Part shown: positions 16,430 through 23,961 of the stretch, in pieces
How positions within the stretch are numbered: the first letter of the stretch is position 1
Layout: every line of letters begins with the position of its first letter
IMG/VR virus record: IMGVR_UViG_3300022539_000485
Coordinates: 1-32,343 of that record
Length of the DNA: 32,343 nucleotides
DNA from: a virus
Reading direction: 5' to 3' (one strand)
Position numbers and translations under genes: made by a program
Notes under the pieces: model-generated
What the model saw: only the letters and a program-made list of their open reading frames with translations
The model's database searches: none
Told to the model about the DNA's origin: nothing

Positions 16430-16507
16430 AAAGTGGGGGGGTAAGACCTTTTAGAGATACATATCCCTCGGCAGCACAATGTCCCCAGGTCGCCCCCGCT
16501 TTTTTTT
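16430..16507 (+). terminator. Elaborate intrinsic terminator after the prepilin-like gene
   Basis: AGTGGGGG (16432-16439) pairs with CCCCCGCT (16493-16500), followed by seven T's. GACC (16445-16448) pairs with GGTC (16488-16491). The roughly 39-nt apical part holds a GATA/TATC mini-hairpin. The apical region is far larger than a terminator needs. The start AGTGTAAAAAAGTGGG is shared with the structure at 16881. Confidence 0.8.
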
Positions 16508-16583
16508 AAAGTCTGTTAGAACTATCGTGCTGGCATTTTTTTATTTTTACTTATTCTTACTATATATATTAATCAGTGAAAGG
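16508..16583 (+). repeat. Promoter-block repeat, copy 2
   Basis: Begins AAAGTCTGTTAGAACTATCG and ends with the class A promoter-like core and CAGTGAAAG. It is homologous to 15927-15997. It sits directly after the terminator T-run, as if a gene unit plus promoter had been duplicated or inserted. Confidence 0.75.
16560..16582 (+). promoter_or_regulatory. Class A promoter-like element of the 68-residue gene
   Basis: CTATATATATTAAT followed by CAGTGAAAG, about 50 nt before the ATG of the 68-residue gene. Confidence 0.68.
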
Positions 16584-16634
16584 AAAAACCCATTATGTTA
16601 TTAACTTGATAATTTCTTTAAAAGGAGAAGTAAA

Positions 16635-16841
16635 ATGTTAACGATAAAGAAAGCAAAAAAAATGTTAAAATTGGAAGCAGAGGAAGATCACCCTGGAAAG
16701 GAAATTACTTATTGCGGAGACGGAAAAAATTGGGATGATTGTTTTACAGTTCTTGGTAATAAATTCATATTCTGGTATAACGTTGGTAAAAATACATACA
16801 CCAAAATGATTGATTATTCATTAATTAAAGGAGGTGAATAA
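16635..16841 (+). CDS. Small protein of unknown function (68 aa)
   Basis: AAAGGAGAAG sits well placed before the ATG. The product has a Lys-rich N-terminal helix (TIKKAKKMLKLEAEED), then a probable beta-hairpin region with aromatic residues (KFIFWYNVGKNTY). Two Cys are in YCGDGKNWDDC. No family is recognised. It forms a single-gene transcription unit with its own promoter-like element and terminator, like the prepilin-like gene just before it. Confidence 0.7.
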   Translation: MLTIKKAKKMLKLEAEEDHPGKEITYCGDGKNWDDCFTVLGNKFIFWYNVGKNTYTKMIDYSLIKGGE

Positions 16842-16890
16842 CGCTATACCGAAAAATGAACCAAGGTAATTATCTTTTACAGTGTAAAAA

Positions 16891-17045
16891 AGTGGGAGCT
16901 ATACCCGTTGGAGTATCCTGAATCGAGTCGTTTGGGACCACCAACCCAGGTAAGCGATGACTCACCCACTCTTTTAAGTGGGACGATGGCCTTTTGGGCA
17001 AGAACGCCCGGCAACACCCATGTTGTCTAACCGTCCCACTTTTTT
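16891..17045 (+). terminator. Tandem structured RNA and terminator with alternating AGUGGG/CCCACU boxes
   Basis: Arm 1 AGTGGG (16891-16896) can pair with CCCACT (16965-16970), enclosing a GAGTC/GACTC stem (16925-16929 and 16959-16963). Arm 2 AAGTGGGACG (16976-16985) pairs perfectly with CGTCCCACTT (17032-17041), enclosing GGGC/GCCC and GGCAACA/TGTTGTC hairpins, and runs into T's. The middle boxes CCCACT and AGTGGG can also pair with each other, giving mutually exclusive folds. GTTGG (16907-16911) complements CCAAC (16941-16945), a possible tertiary pairing. It ends the 68-residue gene's transcript. A regulatory RNA role is inference. Confidence 0.75.
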
Positions 17046-17046
17046 G

Positions 17047-17964
17047 TTATAAATTCTTTCCATAATATTTCCCATTAAACATGAAACTTCCTTCGATAAT
17101 AGTAATGGAATATAAATTAAAAAATCCAGTAGCTGGAAGGTGTTCTACGATTCCAAACCCATTAATCCAAAAGTTGGGTGTATTCCCTTTGTAATCTGGT
17201 TTAATATTACATAGACATCCCAAAGCCGTAGCAGTATGATATCCCTTACGATCTACTGGAGAAACCTTAGCATACACCTGAGGATTATGAACATGACCAT
17301 ATACCACATTTCCCCCAAATGCTTCTAATGTTTTTGTAGCATGATATTTATTCCAGTAATAACCATGAATAACACTGAGTTTACCAACCTTATGAATACC
17401 ATTAAAAGGTATAATTTCATAACCTCTTTCCTGCAATTCTAAATGTCTAATAACATCTATAAAACCTACTAACTCAGGATTCATCTCAGAATACCATTCA
17501 ATTCTCTGCTCATGATTACCAATCATAAAAGTTCGTCTAATATCAGATCTAGTCAGATTTTCATGGACCTGTAAAATATCTTCATCAAAATTGTCATAAT
17601 CTTGCATCAACCTCTGCCCTTCTTTCAACAAAGGTTTTCTTCTATTCCATCCAGAAATACAATCTAATGATAGCTGGTCACCCATATAAACTATCTCGTC
17701 TGGATCATAATCAAATATAAATTGATTAACAGCTTCCATTACTCTTTCTTCATAATGAGGGTGATGAATATCTGGCACAAGAATAGTCTTTTGAATCTTC
17801 CATGCTGCCTCATCTAACTTACTTTTTTCTTGGGATCTCTTAACATACGATCCAGCATATTTAAGAACAGTCTTCTCTGAACAATCAACAATTCTCGCAA
17901 TCTCTTTATTTGTTAAAGCAGTTGTATCTGCTAATTTCGTTATCTCGGTTTTTAGTTGTGACAT
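17047..17964 (-). CDS. HTH-linked calcineurin-like metallophosphoesterase
   Basis: The 305-residue protein has an N-terminal HTH-like segment (about 10-40, LTNKEIARIVDCSEKTVLKY). A calcineurin-fold domain follows with all metal-site motifs: D65 and H67 (PDIHHPH), D96 (GDQLSLD), N150 and H151 (GNHEQ), H200 (IHGYYW), and H224 with H226 (YGHVHNP). Members of this superfamily hydrolyse phosphomono- or diesters, and phage versions may act on nucleic acids or nucleotides. The HTH suggests DNA binding. GAGGAG precedes the ATG and a class B promoter-like site lies 36 nt upstream, so this is a separate late unit. Substrate unknown. Confidence 0.88.
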   Translation of the reverse strand: MSQLKTEITKLADTTALTNKEIARIVDCSEKTVLKYAGSYVKRSQEKSKLDEAAWKIQKTILVPDIHHPHYEERVMEAVNQFIFDYDPDEIVYMGDQLSLDCISGWNRRKPLLKEGQRLMQDYDNFDEDILQVHENLTRSDIRRTFMIGNHEQRIEWYSEMNPELVGFIDVIRHLELQERGYEIIPFNGIHKVGKLSVIHGYYWNKYHATKTLEAFGGNVVYGHVHNPQVYAKVSPVDRKGYHTATALGCLCNIKPDYKGNTPNFWINGFGIVEHLPATGFFNLYSITIIEGSFMFNGKYYGKNL

Positions 17965-18000
17965 ATAAGCTTCTCCTCAAATAATTGATTTAAAAAGAAT

Positions 18001-18015
18001 TTTATATTTTGTTCT
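18001..18015 (-). promoter_or_regulatory. Class B (late-type) promoter-like element
   Basis: AGAACAAAATATAAA on the minus strand, 36 nt before the metallophosphoesterase ATG. Identical to the sites at 9313 and 14827. Confidence 0.62.
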
Positions 18016-18068
18016 AAAAAATAAAATTAACTACTGAATAACCATTGGAATATTAACTAGTTATTAGT
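18014..18068 (-). terminator. Possible terminator of the long tail operon
   Basis: On the minus strand ACTAATAAC (18068-18060) can pair with GTTATTCAGT (18042-18033) with one bulge. A TTTTATTTTTT tract follows, just before the next promoter-like site. The stem is AU-rich and weak. Confidence 0.42.
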
Positions 18069-18103
18069 TTTCGACGAACTATATAGGTTGGAAACTTGCG
18101 AGG

Positions 18104-20749
18104 TTATAGAAGCATTCTTGAAACATCCTCTTGTAATAATAAGTTACCATCCTCTAGAATCATGTGTGCGACGACATCTTCAATCTCAATCTCTATAGCA
18201 TCAAAACCATGAGTACAATCAAATCTCCCTTGTGTACCTTCAACATAAATATAAGAAGTTGAATCGAGCAGAGTAGGGACGCCATCGAAGTTTACAAAAC
18301 CTCCAGTTTGATAGTAATTATATTCCTCTGCATATAAAGATGCACCTAATGGACGTGACCACATCAACTGATAATTAGGTGAATCTATTGCGCTTTCAAA
18401 CATTACAGTAAAACCATTGATTGATTTATCTATCACTATAAAAGGAATTATAGATGATGTTGCATCTATAGTATTTAATAACATAAGACTCAAACCATAA
18501 CTATCATTAACCTCGTATGGGCTTAAGGGTACGGTAACTGAGGTCCACCCTTGTGATAAAGGTGAAATATCCTGTTTATTATGTGTAATTATAATCCATT
18601 CTAGATAATAGTTTGAGGAATCCATCTCACCTGAGAATTGAACTGTAAAGTAAGTTAATGTCCTTTCGATTACTGAATAAGTATAGAATGATGGATTTGA
18701 ATCTATAGTATTAGAAAGACTTAAAGCAATTGTATATGATGTTGCATCAATTATCTCTGGGGGTGGAGGAATATTAACTATTATAATATTAGATCCATCA
18801 GGCACATGTACAATTCCTGAGTTATCAGAATTATCATAATCATATGATATAGAATAATTTGTAGAGTCCATTGGGCCAGAGAATGATACTGTAAAACCTG
18901 TAAGAGTCTTCTGTGTAATCATATGACTATATATTGATGGTACAGGATCATCTTCATTAAATAAATTTAGTGTTAATGCATAACCTGGTGCTTGCTCTTC
19001 TCTAAACAATCCACTAACAATATCGGATCCTTCATCAATATCTGTAATGTCAAACGTTATTATAGAATAATCTCTTAATTCAGACGTGACTATTGGAGCA
19101 TTTGGAGCACCCAAATTACTTGCAGCATATATAGCAGCAGTACCGTCTCCATAATATGAAGGACATCTCAATGCATCATAAATATCATCTTGAATCTCAA
19201 TAAATAATTCCTGTGGTAAATCAGTAACAGCACCAACATCATACCATGAACCACAGTCATATGTCTCTCTTGAATAGTAATCGAAAGCTGCAGTTGAGTC
19301 AATATTACAACATGGGATACTATCCCCAGTTAAAAAATCATGTATTTCCCGGTCGGTGTCAAACATTAACCTATCTTCAACTATAATTGAGTTGAATAAT
19401 CTGCTTGTGAATTGAATCATCTCAAGGGGAACTAATCTTGTTCTATATGGTTTAAAAAACTCAATTACATCGCTTATCTCAGCAAATAATGAGTCAATAC
19501 CAAACAAGATATAACTCATATTAATGAAACCGAAACTAATATTACTTCGTACCCATTCTCCTAAGTCTCTCATTAATGTACCCAATACAGTAATATTATC
19601 GACTGCTAAAGTATTAAGACTCGCTTTTACTGATGGATGAAGTACCGCTAAAACATCTCCAGCATCGTTATGATCTTGTAAAAAGTTGCTACCAATAAGT
19701 CTTGAAAATGTATCAAGATATACACCCCATTGAGTTTTCCATTCATCTCTAGAATAAACCCTTTCAGTTATAGTTCTAAATTCATCTATTATATCGACTG
19801 AATCAGTATTCGTTCCGTCATAACAAATAAATCTACTAGTTGAAGATCCAACAGTGAACTCTTTATTAAATGTATAGATACATGACAAATAGAGGGTTAA
19901 CATTGAAACAGTATCGCCAGTAATTGTAATAACTGCATCCTGAGGTAAAACAGCAATTAATCCTTCATTTGGTTGTCCAGCAGCATTCCATATATCATAT
20001 TGATCCTGGACTCTTCTCGTTAAGATACCAGTTGCAGCATCAGTCTGTTCTTCATCAAATAAAGGTTTAACAACGAAGTATGGGGACTGTGACGGAAAGT
20101 TGATTTTATTCGTAGTAAGTAAGCTTCTGATCTGTGCTTCAGTTTGAAACCAATGTGGATCTTCTTGAGTTAAGAAATTAAATGGTAAATAAATAGGTGA
20201 TACATCATCCGATGATGCAGCTACAACCTTTCCTTTGAATATCAAATCTGAGAGAGTTTTACCTACACGGTCTTCAAATTGTAATTGAAGCTCATAAATA
20301 TCAACATCAGTAATACCATAATATTGAAGAATATCAAGTAGAGCTTGTGGGGTTCCTTTTCTCTTATACAAATTTATTAAGTCAAGGAAAAGATTGATTT
20401 TTACTGCAGGAGATTCATTACTTGTTGAATCTTTCAAAATTACAGATAGATTATATCCAAAACTTCTAAATAGTTCATCTAACTGATCATTCGGCATTTC
20501 GTAGACATCAGATATATTAGCCTGAAAAGACGTTATAGTTCTATGAGCAGCATTCCAATCTCTAAAAAAGTTTTTTAACCTTGACCAGTCGGGAGATTTA
20601 TACGCAATCTGATCAATGACTGTATCCATTAATCTTTGAGACATTGTTTTCTCATTTTTAGCTATAGCGTCAACAGCTTCAGTCAAGTCAGTAGATTCAC
20701 CTTGAATTGAAGCAAGTATCTTCCAGAACTCAGCTATGTTATGCGCCAT
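18104..20749 (-). CDS. Large baseplate/tail protein: gpI-like N-terminus, repeated beta domains
   Basis: This 881-residue protein has an N-terminal part like phage tail protein I. LYKRKGTPQALLDILQYYGI near residue 130 is the family's familiar pattern. The final third carries three related beta domains marked by TLTGFTVSFSGPMDSTNY, TLTYFTVQFSGEMDSSNY and SINGFTVMFESAIDSPNY. Each is preceded by an L-x-L-x-N strand. Such repeats are typical of fibre attachment or adhesin-like arms. It is therefore probably a baseplate-periphery protein joining wedge and fibre. AGGAG precedes the ATG. It follows the 217-residue gene by 9 nt in the same operon. Confidence 0.78.
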   Translation of the reverse strand: MAHNIAEFWKILASIQGESTDLTEAVDAIAKNEKTMSQRLMDTVIDQIAYKSPDWSRLKNFFRDWNAAHRTITSFQANISDVYEMPNDQLDELFRSFGYNLSVILKDSTSNESPAVKINLFLDLINLYKRKGTPQALLDILQYYGITDVDIYELQLQFEDRVGKTLSDLIFKGKVVAASSDDVSPIYLPFNFLTQEDPHWFQTEAQIRSLLTTNKINFPSQSPYFVVKPLFDEEQTDAATGILTRRVQDQYDIWNAAGQPNEGLIAVLPQDAVITITGDTVSMLTLYLSCIYTFNKEFTVGSSTSRFICYDGTNTDSVDIIDEFRTITERVYSRDEWKTQWGVYLDTFSRLIGSNFLQDHNDAGDVLAVLHPSVKASLNTLAVDNITVLGTLMRDLGEWVRSNISFGFINMSYILFGIDSLFAEISDVIEFFKPYRTRLVPLEMIQFTSRLFNSIIVEDRLMFDTDREIHDFLTGDSIPCCNIDSTAAFDYYSRETYDCGSWYDVGAVTDLPQELFIEIQDDIYDALRCPSYYGDGTAAIYAASNLGAPNAPIVTSELRDYSIITFDITDIDEGSDIVSGLFREEQAPGYALTLNLFNEDDPVPSIYSHMITQKTLTGFTVSFSGPMDSTNYSISYDYDNSDNSGIVHVPDGSNIIIVNIPPPPEIIDATSYTIALSLSNTIDSNPSFYTYSVIERTLTYFTVQFSGEMDSSNYYLEWIIITHNKQDISPLSQGWTSVTVPLSPYEVNDSYGLSLMLLNTIDATSSIIPFIVIDKSINGFTVMFESAIDSPNYQLMWSRPLGASLYAEEYNYYQTGGFVNFDGVPTLLDSTSYIYVEGTQGRFDCTHGFDAIEIEIEDVVAHMILEDGNLLLQEDVSRMLL

Positions 20750-20758
20750 TTTATCTCC

Positions 20759-21412
20759 TTAATCACAACTATATAACAAGTCGGGTCTATGCTCTGTCAT
20801 AAAACAGAAATATTGGTCAATAAGATAGGACTCATAGCACGTTTGTAAAAGTCCTCCTGTTGAGACCAATGAGTCATTGTTATAATTTCCGTATCTATCA
20901 TATAACATTAAAGTTAAATATAAATATATCATTTTAGATAACTCTGTTGAAAGAATATCTAAAGTTGCATATAAAATAAATATTCCTGCTGTTGTATCAG
21001 ACACAAAACTAACAGATGTTGAATTTACAATAGTCAGTGCTGTACCGTCATTTCGATATGCTAATAAAGCATCTAATGTTGCAAAGTCATCAGATTGTAA
21101 ATTAAAAATATTTGAACCGGCAGAATCTAAATTGAGATATTGAGAGGATCCCGGATAAACCTGTAATCTTGTAGCTGCAACTCTTGGAATGGAAAGGGGA
21201 TCAGCTTCTGTACTATATCTATACTCATATGAATCATGTGCGTAAGAATTATTGAATAACATATCAATAAATGAGTTTTCACCAAGGTACAATTCCGGAA
21301 TATCCACAGGAGGGGGAACTCGATACTTATTAATTTTCGAGTTTATTACAAAATGGTTGAACCAATGTTGCAATTCGGGTACCAGTGAATAAGATGTTAA
21401 AGCTGTAGCCAT
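20759..21412 (-). CDS. Virion protein of unknown function (217 aa)
   Basis: Not recognised. It is Tyr/Leu/Ser-rich. The first 60 residues are aromatic (ELQHWFNHFVINSKINKYRV), the middle is beta-rich, and a helical hydrophobic stretch (LSKMIYLYLTLMLYDRY) leads to a Cys-containing C-terminus. It starts 3 nt after the stop of the HD gene and ends 9 nt before the gpI-like gene. It probably co-assembles with the latter at the baseplate. Inference from position only. Confidence 0.65.
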   Translation of the reverse strand: MATALTSYSLVPELQHWFNHFVINSKINKYRVPPPVDIPELYLGENSFIDMLFNNSYAHDSYEYRYSTEADPLSIPRVAATRLQVYPGSSQYLNLDSAGSNIFNLQSDDFATLDALLAYRNDGTALTIVNSTSVSFVSDTTAGIFILYATLDILSTELSKMIYLYLTLMLYDRYGNYNNDSLVSTGGLLQTCYESYLIDQYFCFMTEHRPDLLYSCD

Positions 21413-21415
21413 TCA

Positions 21416-21982
21416 TTACTCCCTCACATCTGTTTGGATTAAATCTGCTGTACTCATCATATCTAAGATATGAATAAAAAGTGTTTCTGGGTTATAATCA
21501 TCAAATTTAAATTTTTTATCTTTTGGAACATCAGTGCTCCATCTCCCGCTATGAAAACGTACAGCTTCTTCCATAACAAAGAATTGCTCCTCTGTTAAAA
21601 TTTTCTTAAAGGTTTCCTTATTTTCGGAAAGCATATCTGCCGCATTTTTGTCATGGTTATTATCTGTATGTATTCTACTTCCTAATGTTCCATATTTTAA
21701 TGAATCATGTAATGCTATGGCAAACAAAAATTTATCACTATCAGTTGTCTTTGACCTAACACCAAATAGTTTAAATATTTTAACAGATGAAAAAAGCATC
21801 TGATAAGTGTGCTCTGCTTGAACTGAAACTTCGCCATTTAACTTCTTATGATATTTACCAGTTGATGAAGTTGGTTTGTCCCATGTATCAGGTAATCTTG
21901 AATTAATACCTTCCCAAAGTTTAAAACTTTTTTCGGTCATATTCTCTTTTAACAACTCTATAATCTTCTCTTTGTAATTCAT
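21416..21982 (-). CDS. HD-domain phosphohydrolase-like protein
   Basis: The 188-residue protein shows spaced metal ligands of the HD fold: H58 (AEHTYQM), H92-D93 (ALHDSLKYG), H110, H144 (RFHSGRWS) and an Asp near 174-180 (HILDMMSTADL). HD proteins hydrolyse nucleotides or cyclic nucleotides. Here a role in nucleotide metabolism or in countering nucleotide-signal defence is conceivable but unproven. AAAGGG lies before the ATG. Its location between holin-like and tail genes is unusual for a metabolic enzyme, although phage late operons do carry such cargo. Confidence 0.72.
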   Translation of the reverse strand: MNYKEKIIELLKENMTEKSFKLWEGINSRLPDTWDKPTSSTGKYHKKLNGEVSVQAEHTYQMLFSSVKIFKLFGVRSKTTDSDKFLFAIALHDSLKYGTLGSRIHTDNNHDKNAADMLSENKETFKKILTEEQFFVMEEAVRFHSGRWSTDVPKDKKFKFDDYNPETLFIHILDMMSTADLIQTDVRE

Positions 21983-22010
21983 TATAAACCCTTTCTATAT
22001 TACTATAAAT

Positions 22011-22631
22011 TTAATTCTCATTAGTTTTCTTCTTTTCTTGTTGCTGTAAAAACTTGCTCACAGATCTGTCCCCTAACCACCACGTTACGCTAGAAGTTGT
22101 TAAAAAAATCATAGTCGATGTTACTTGATTAAAGATAGCAACAGCTTGATCAGCAGTAAGATCTAAACCATGAGTCTGCATAATTTTCCAAGCTAATAAT
22201 GTTATATATGAAGACGCCCCTAAAAGGTATATAGTGAGTGCGGGCCTCATCATAGCATTTAACCAATCTACAAAAGCGAATGAAGCAGAAATTATTGTAC
22301 CAAAAGTTTTAAAGACAAAACTATACCATTTTTCTGTCTTCCCTGCTTCCATAATCATATCAATCCACTTCTCATGGAATAGTTTTTGTGATCCAACCTT
22401 TTGGGAAGTATCAAAAGCAGCAGCATCTGCTAATTCGATCTCCCCTTCAATCCTAGATTTAGTTATATCAATTTGCATCTCTGCTTCTTGGATCATAGCT
22501 TGAGTTTCAAGGTCTACCATTTTTTCTTTATGGGCGTATTCCATTTTGGCATTCTTAAATTTGAACCACGTAGTGAACGCGTTCCCCAAAAGACCTGTTA
22601 CTCCACCCAAAATGACGTCAAGTCCTATCAT
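22011..22631 (-). CDS. Holin-like membrane protein (3TM holin family)
   Basis: The 206-residue protein has an N-terminal glycine-rich hydrophobic segment (LGGVTGLLGNAFTTW). A long charged amphipathic helix follows (about 25-90), then membrane segments at about 108-125, 132-150 and 166-188, ending in WWLGDRSVSKF and a Lys-rich tail. The WWxGDRS ending and layout resemble the 3-TM holin family, which forms lesions in the inner membrane at lysis. Its ATG overlaps the DUF5675 stop (ATGA), so the two are coupled and may be a lysis pair. Confidence 0.75.
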   Translation of the reverse strand: MIGLDVILGGVTGLLGNAFTTWFKFKNAKMEYAHKEKMVDLETQAMIQEAEMQIDITKSRIEGEIELADAAAFDTSQKVGSQKLFHEKWIDMIMEAGKTEKWYSFVFKTFGTIISASFAFVDWLNAMMRPALTIYLLGASSYITLLAWKIMQTHGLDLTADQAVAIFNQVTSTMIFLTTSSVTWWLGDRSVSKFLQQQEKKKTNEN

Positions 22632-23065
22632 TTTATTTTATCCTCCAAAAATGCTTCTTGTATTCTTAACTTAAATGGTTCGTATTCCATTTCTTCCATA
22701 AATGCTCGAACTGTTATCCTTGAGTTCAATACAGCAACTTGTCCACCCAAATAACCACCCCTTTTTCCAAGCAGGATACATCCTTGGACATGTGTTTTAT
22801 ATCCCTTATCTTTATCACCTGCAAAATTTCCAGAATGAATGAGTATATAAGTTCTATTAGGAACTCTTCTAACCCAATAAATTCTACCATATTTATTTGA
22901 AAGTCTTATTTCAACATTATATTCACCATATGGAATACAGGATATTCCTCTCTGGTTATCTCTCCATGGAAGTTCAAGAGTTCGACAGGCAAAGTCTCCA
23001 GTAACAAGTAGTCCTTCTGTTCCTTGATCACTTCTCTTTAACCTGAATAAGTTAACTTGTCTCAT
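22628..23065 (-). CDS. DUF5675-family protein
   Basis: The 145-residue product carries the DUF5675 pattern. It has ELPWRDNQRGISCIPYGEYN, then YILIHSGNF, followed by VQGCILLGKRGG. The fold is thought to resemble L,D-transpeptidase-like or phage tail-associated domains, but activity is not established. The conserved HSGN and Cys (GC) are present. It is coupled by a 4-nt overlap to the holin-like gene, suggesting a role in lysis or cell-wall modification. Only GAGAGA is seen as a weak Shine-Dalgarno. Confidence 0.8.
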   Translation of the reverse strand: MRQVNLFRLKRSDQGTEGLLVTGDFACRTLELPWRDNQRGISCIPYGEYNVEIRLSNKYGRIYWVRRVPNRTYILIHSGNFAGDKDKGYKTHVQGCILLGKRGGYLGGQVAVLNSRITVRAFMEEMEYEPFKLRIQEAFLEDKIK

Positions 23066-23086
23066 TGTTTAGATCTCTCTAAGTTA

Positions 23087-23218
23087 TTATCTTTTCTTTT
23101 TCAAAATTTTAACAATATGTTTTAAAACATCAATAGGGACAGATGTACCAGCAGCAATTTCAGCTTGTTCATAAATAAGTCTTTGAATCTTCTCATTTTT
23201 TGTGCCTGCTCTCGCCAT
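23087..23218 (-). CDS. Small ORF overlapped by an open upstream frame; possible frameshift extension
   Basis: From the ATG at 23218 a 43-residue basic, helical product is read (MARAGTKNEKIQRLIYEQAE, ending KILKKKR). Its codon usage resembles real genes here. The same frame stays open upstream into the end of the 141-residue gene (SKEEVKNISEEGVYEYMA) without a standard start codon. It could start at the ATG, start at a rare ATT, or be a frameshifted C-terminal extension of the 141-residue protein. Another frame with an ATG 6 nt after GAAGG gives a less convincing 35-residue ORF. Confidence 0.5.
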   Translation of the reverse strand: MARAGTKNEKIQRLIYEQAEIAAGTSVPIDVLKHIVKILKKKR

Positions 23219-23250
23219 ATATTCATAAACACCTTCCTCACTAATATTTT

Positions 23251-23676
23251 TTACTTCTTCCTTACTGATTCGATTACTTTATCTTCCTGGATAACTTTCT
23301 TAGTGGACCCGCTTTTTGTTACAAGTTTAGTTTTAAACGTAGGTATTGAATTAGAGCCATCCTCTATAATTTTAGCTTCAATAACCAGAGGATATGATAA
23401 TATAAATGTATCTTTCCAAGGTATTAAATGATGACCATCTGCTATAACTTCAAGTTTTACATTTACTTCAGTACCTTCTTTTAATTTTCTTGCAACAACA
23501 GTTTTCAATGCAGGAAGATTAACAATAACTGATTCTTGTTTTACTTGCGCAGGAAATCCATACTCGATCTCGTCAATTTCAATTCTGAGAAAACTAGAGA
23601 GTTGATCAGCTTGAACCCCACTAATCTGTATTTCAAAATTTAATTGTTTCTCTTGGTTAACATTTAATTTTAACAT
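23251..23676 (-). CDS. Beta-rich virion protein of unknown function (141 aa)
   Basis: The product is mostly beta strands, for example LNFEIQISGVQADQLSSFLR, EIEYGFPAQVKQES and a VNVKLEVIADGHHLIPWKD stretch. A basic C-terminus follows. GGAGG precedes the ATG. It is not recognised as a named family. The pattern suggests a small capsid-core or decoration-type protein, inferred from composition and late-operon position. Its 3' end overlaps an open frame of the next small ORF. Confidence 0.65.
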   Translation of the reverse strand: MLKLNVNQEKQLNFEIQISGVQADQLSSFLRIEIDEIEYGFPAQVKQESVIVNLPALKTVVARKLKEGTEVNVKLEVIADGHHLIPWKDTFILSYPLVIEAKIIEDGSNSIPTFKTKLVTKSGSTKKVIQEDKVIESVRKK

Positions 23677-23691
23677 TTTAAGGGCCTCCGG

Positions 23692-23877
23692 TCAATCTTT
23701 AAGTTTTACACTTATTTTACTTAATATATCTTCAGGTGAATTTATAGTAATCATCTCAACATTGTGAACAAATATAGCCGGTATTACATGCTCTTCTTCT
23801 TGCTGCCTATATGGCGGTGCTCCTCCTAATCTAAGACCATCTCTATACTTTCCCATCGTTGCGAGAGCTACGGACAT
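23692..23877 (-). CDS. Small protein of unknown function (61 aa)
   Basis: TTAGGAG precedes the ATG. The product starts MSVALATMGKYRDGLRLGG, has a Pro/Gln/Glu segment (PPYRQQEEEH) and ends in an amphipathic helix. No family is recognised. It is the first gene after a class B promoter-like site (42 nt upstream) and probably opens the operon running to the gpI-like gene. Confidence 0.6.
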   Translation of the reverse strand: MSVALATMGKYRDGLRLGGAPPYRQQEEEHVIPAIFVHNVEMITINSPEDILSKISVKLKD

Positions 23878-23918
23878 TTATTTATTCTCCTAACTACTAT
23901 AAAAACACCCAGTTTATT

Positions 23919-23933
23919 TTTGTATTTTGTTCT
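23919..23933 (-). promoter_or_regulatory. Class B element, one mismatch
   Basis: AGAACAAAATACAAA on the minus strand, 42 nt before the 61-residue gene. One base differs from the consensus (TATAAA to TACAAA). It likely drives the 23.9-18.1 kb operon. Confidence 0.52.
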
Positions 23934-23961
23934 AAAAATACTTGCTATTCACTATATAATT

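Noticed and set aside
16891-17045. tRNA genes in the GC-rich intergenic RNA
   Set aside because: The paired arms lack a T-arm GTTCRA-type sequence, a proper anticodon arm and a CCA context; a terminator with extra stems explains the region better.
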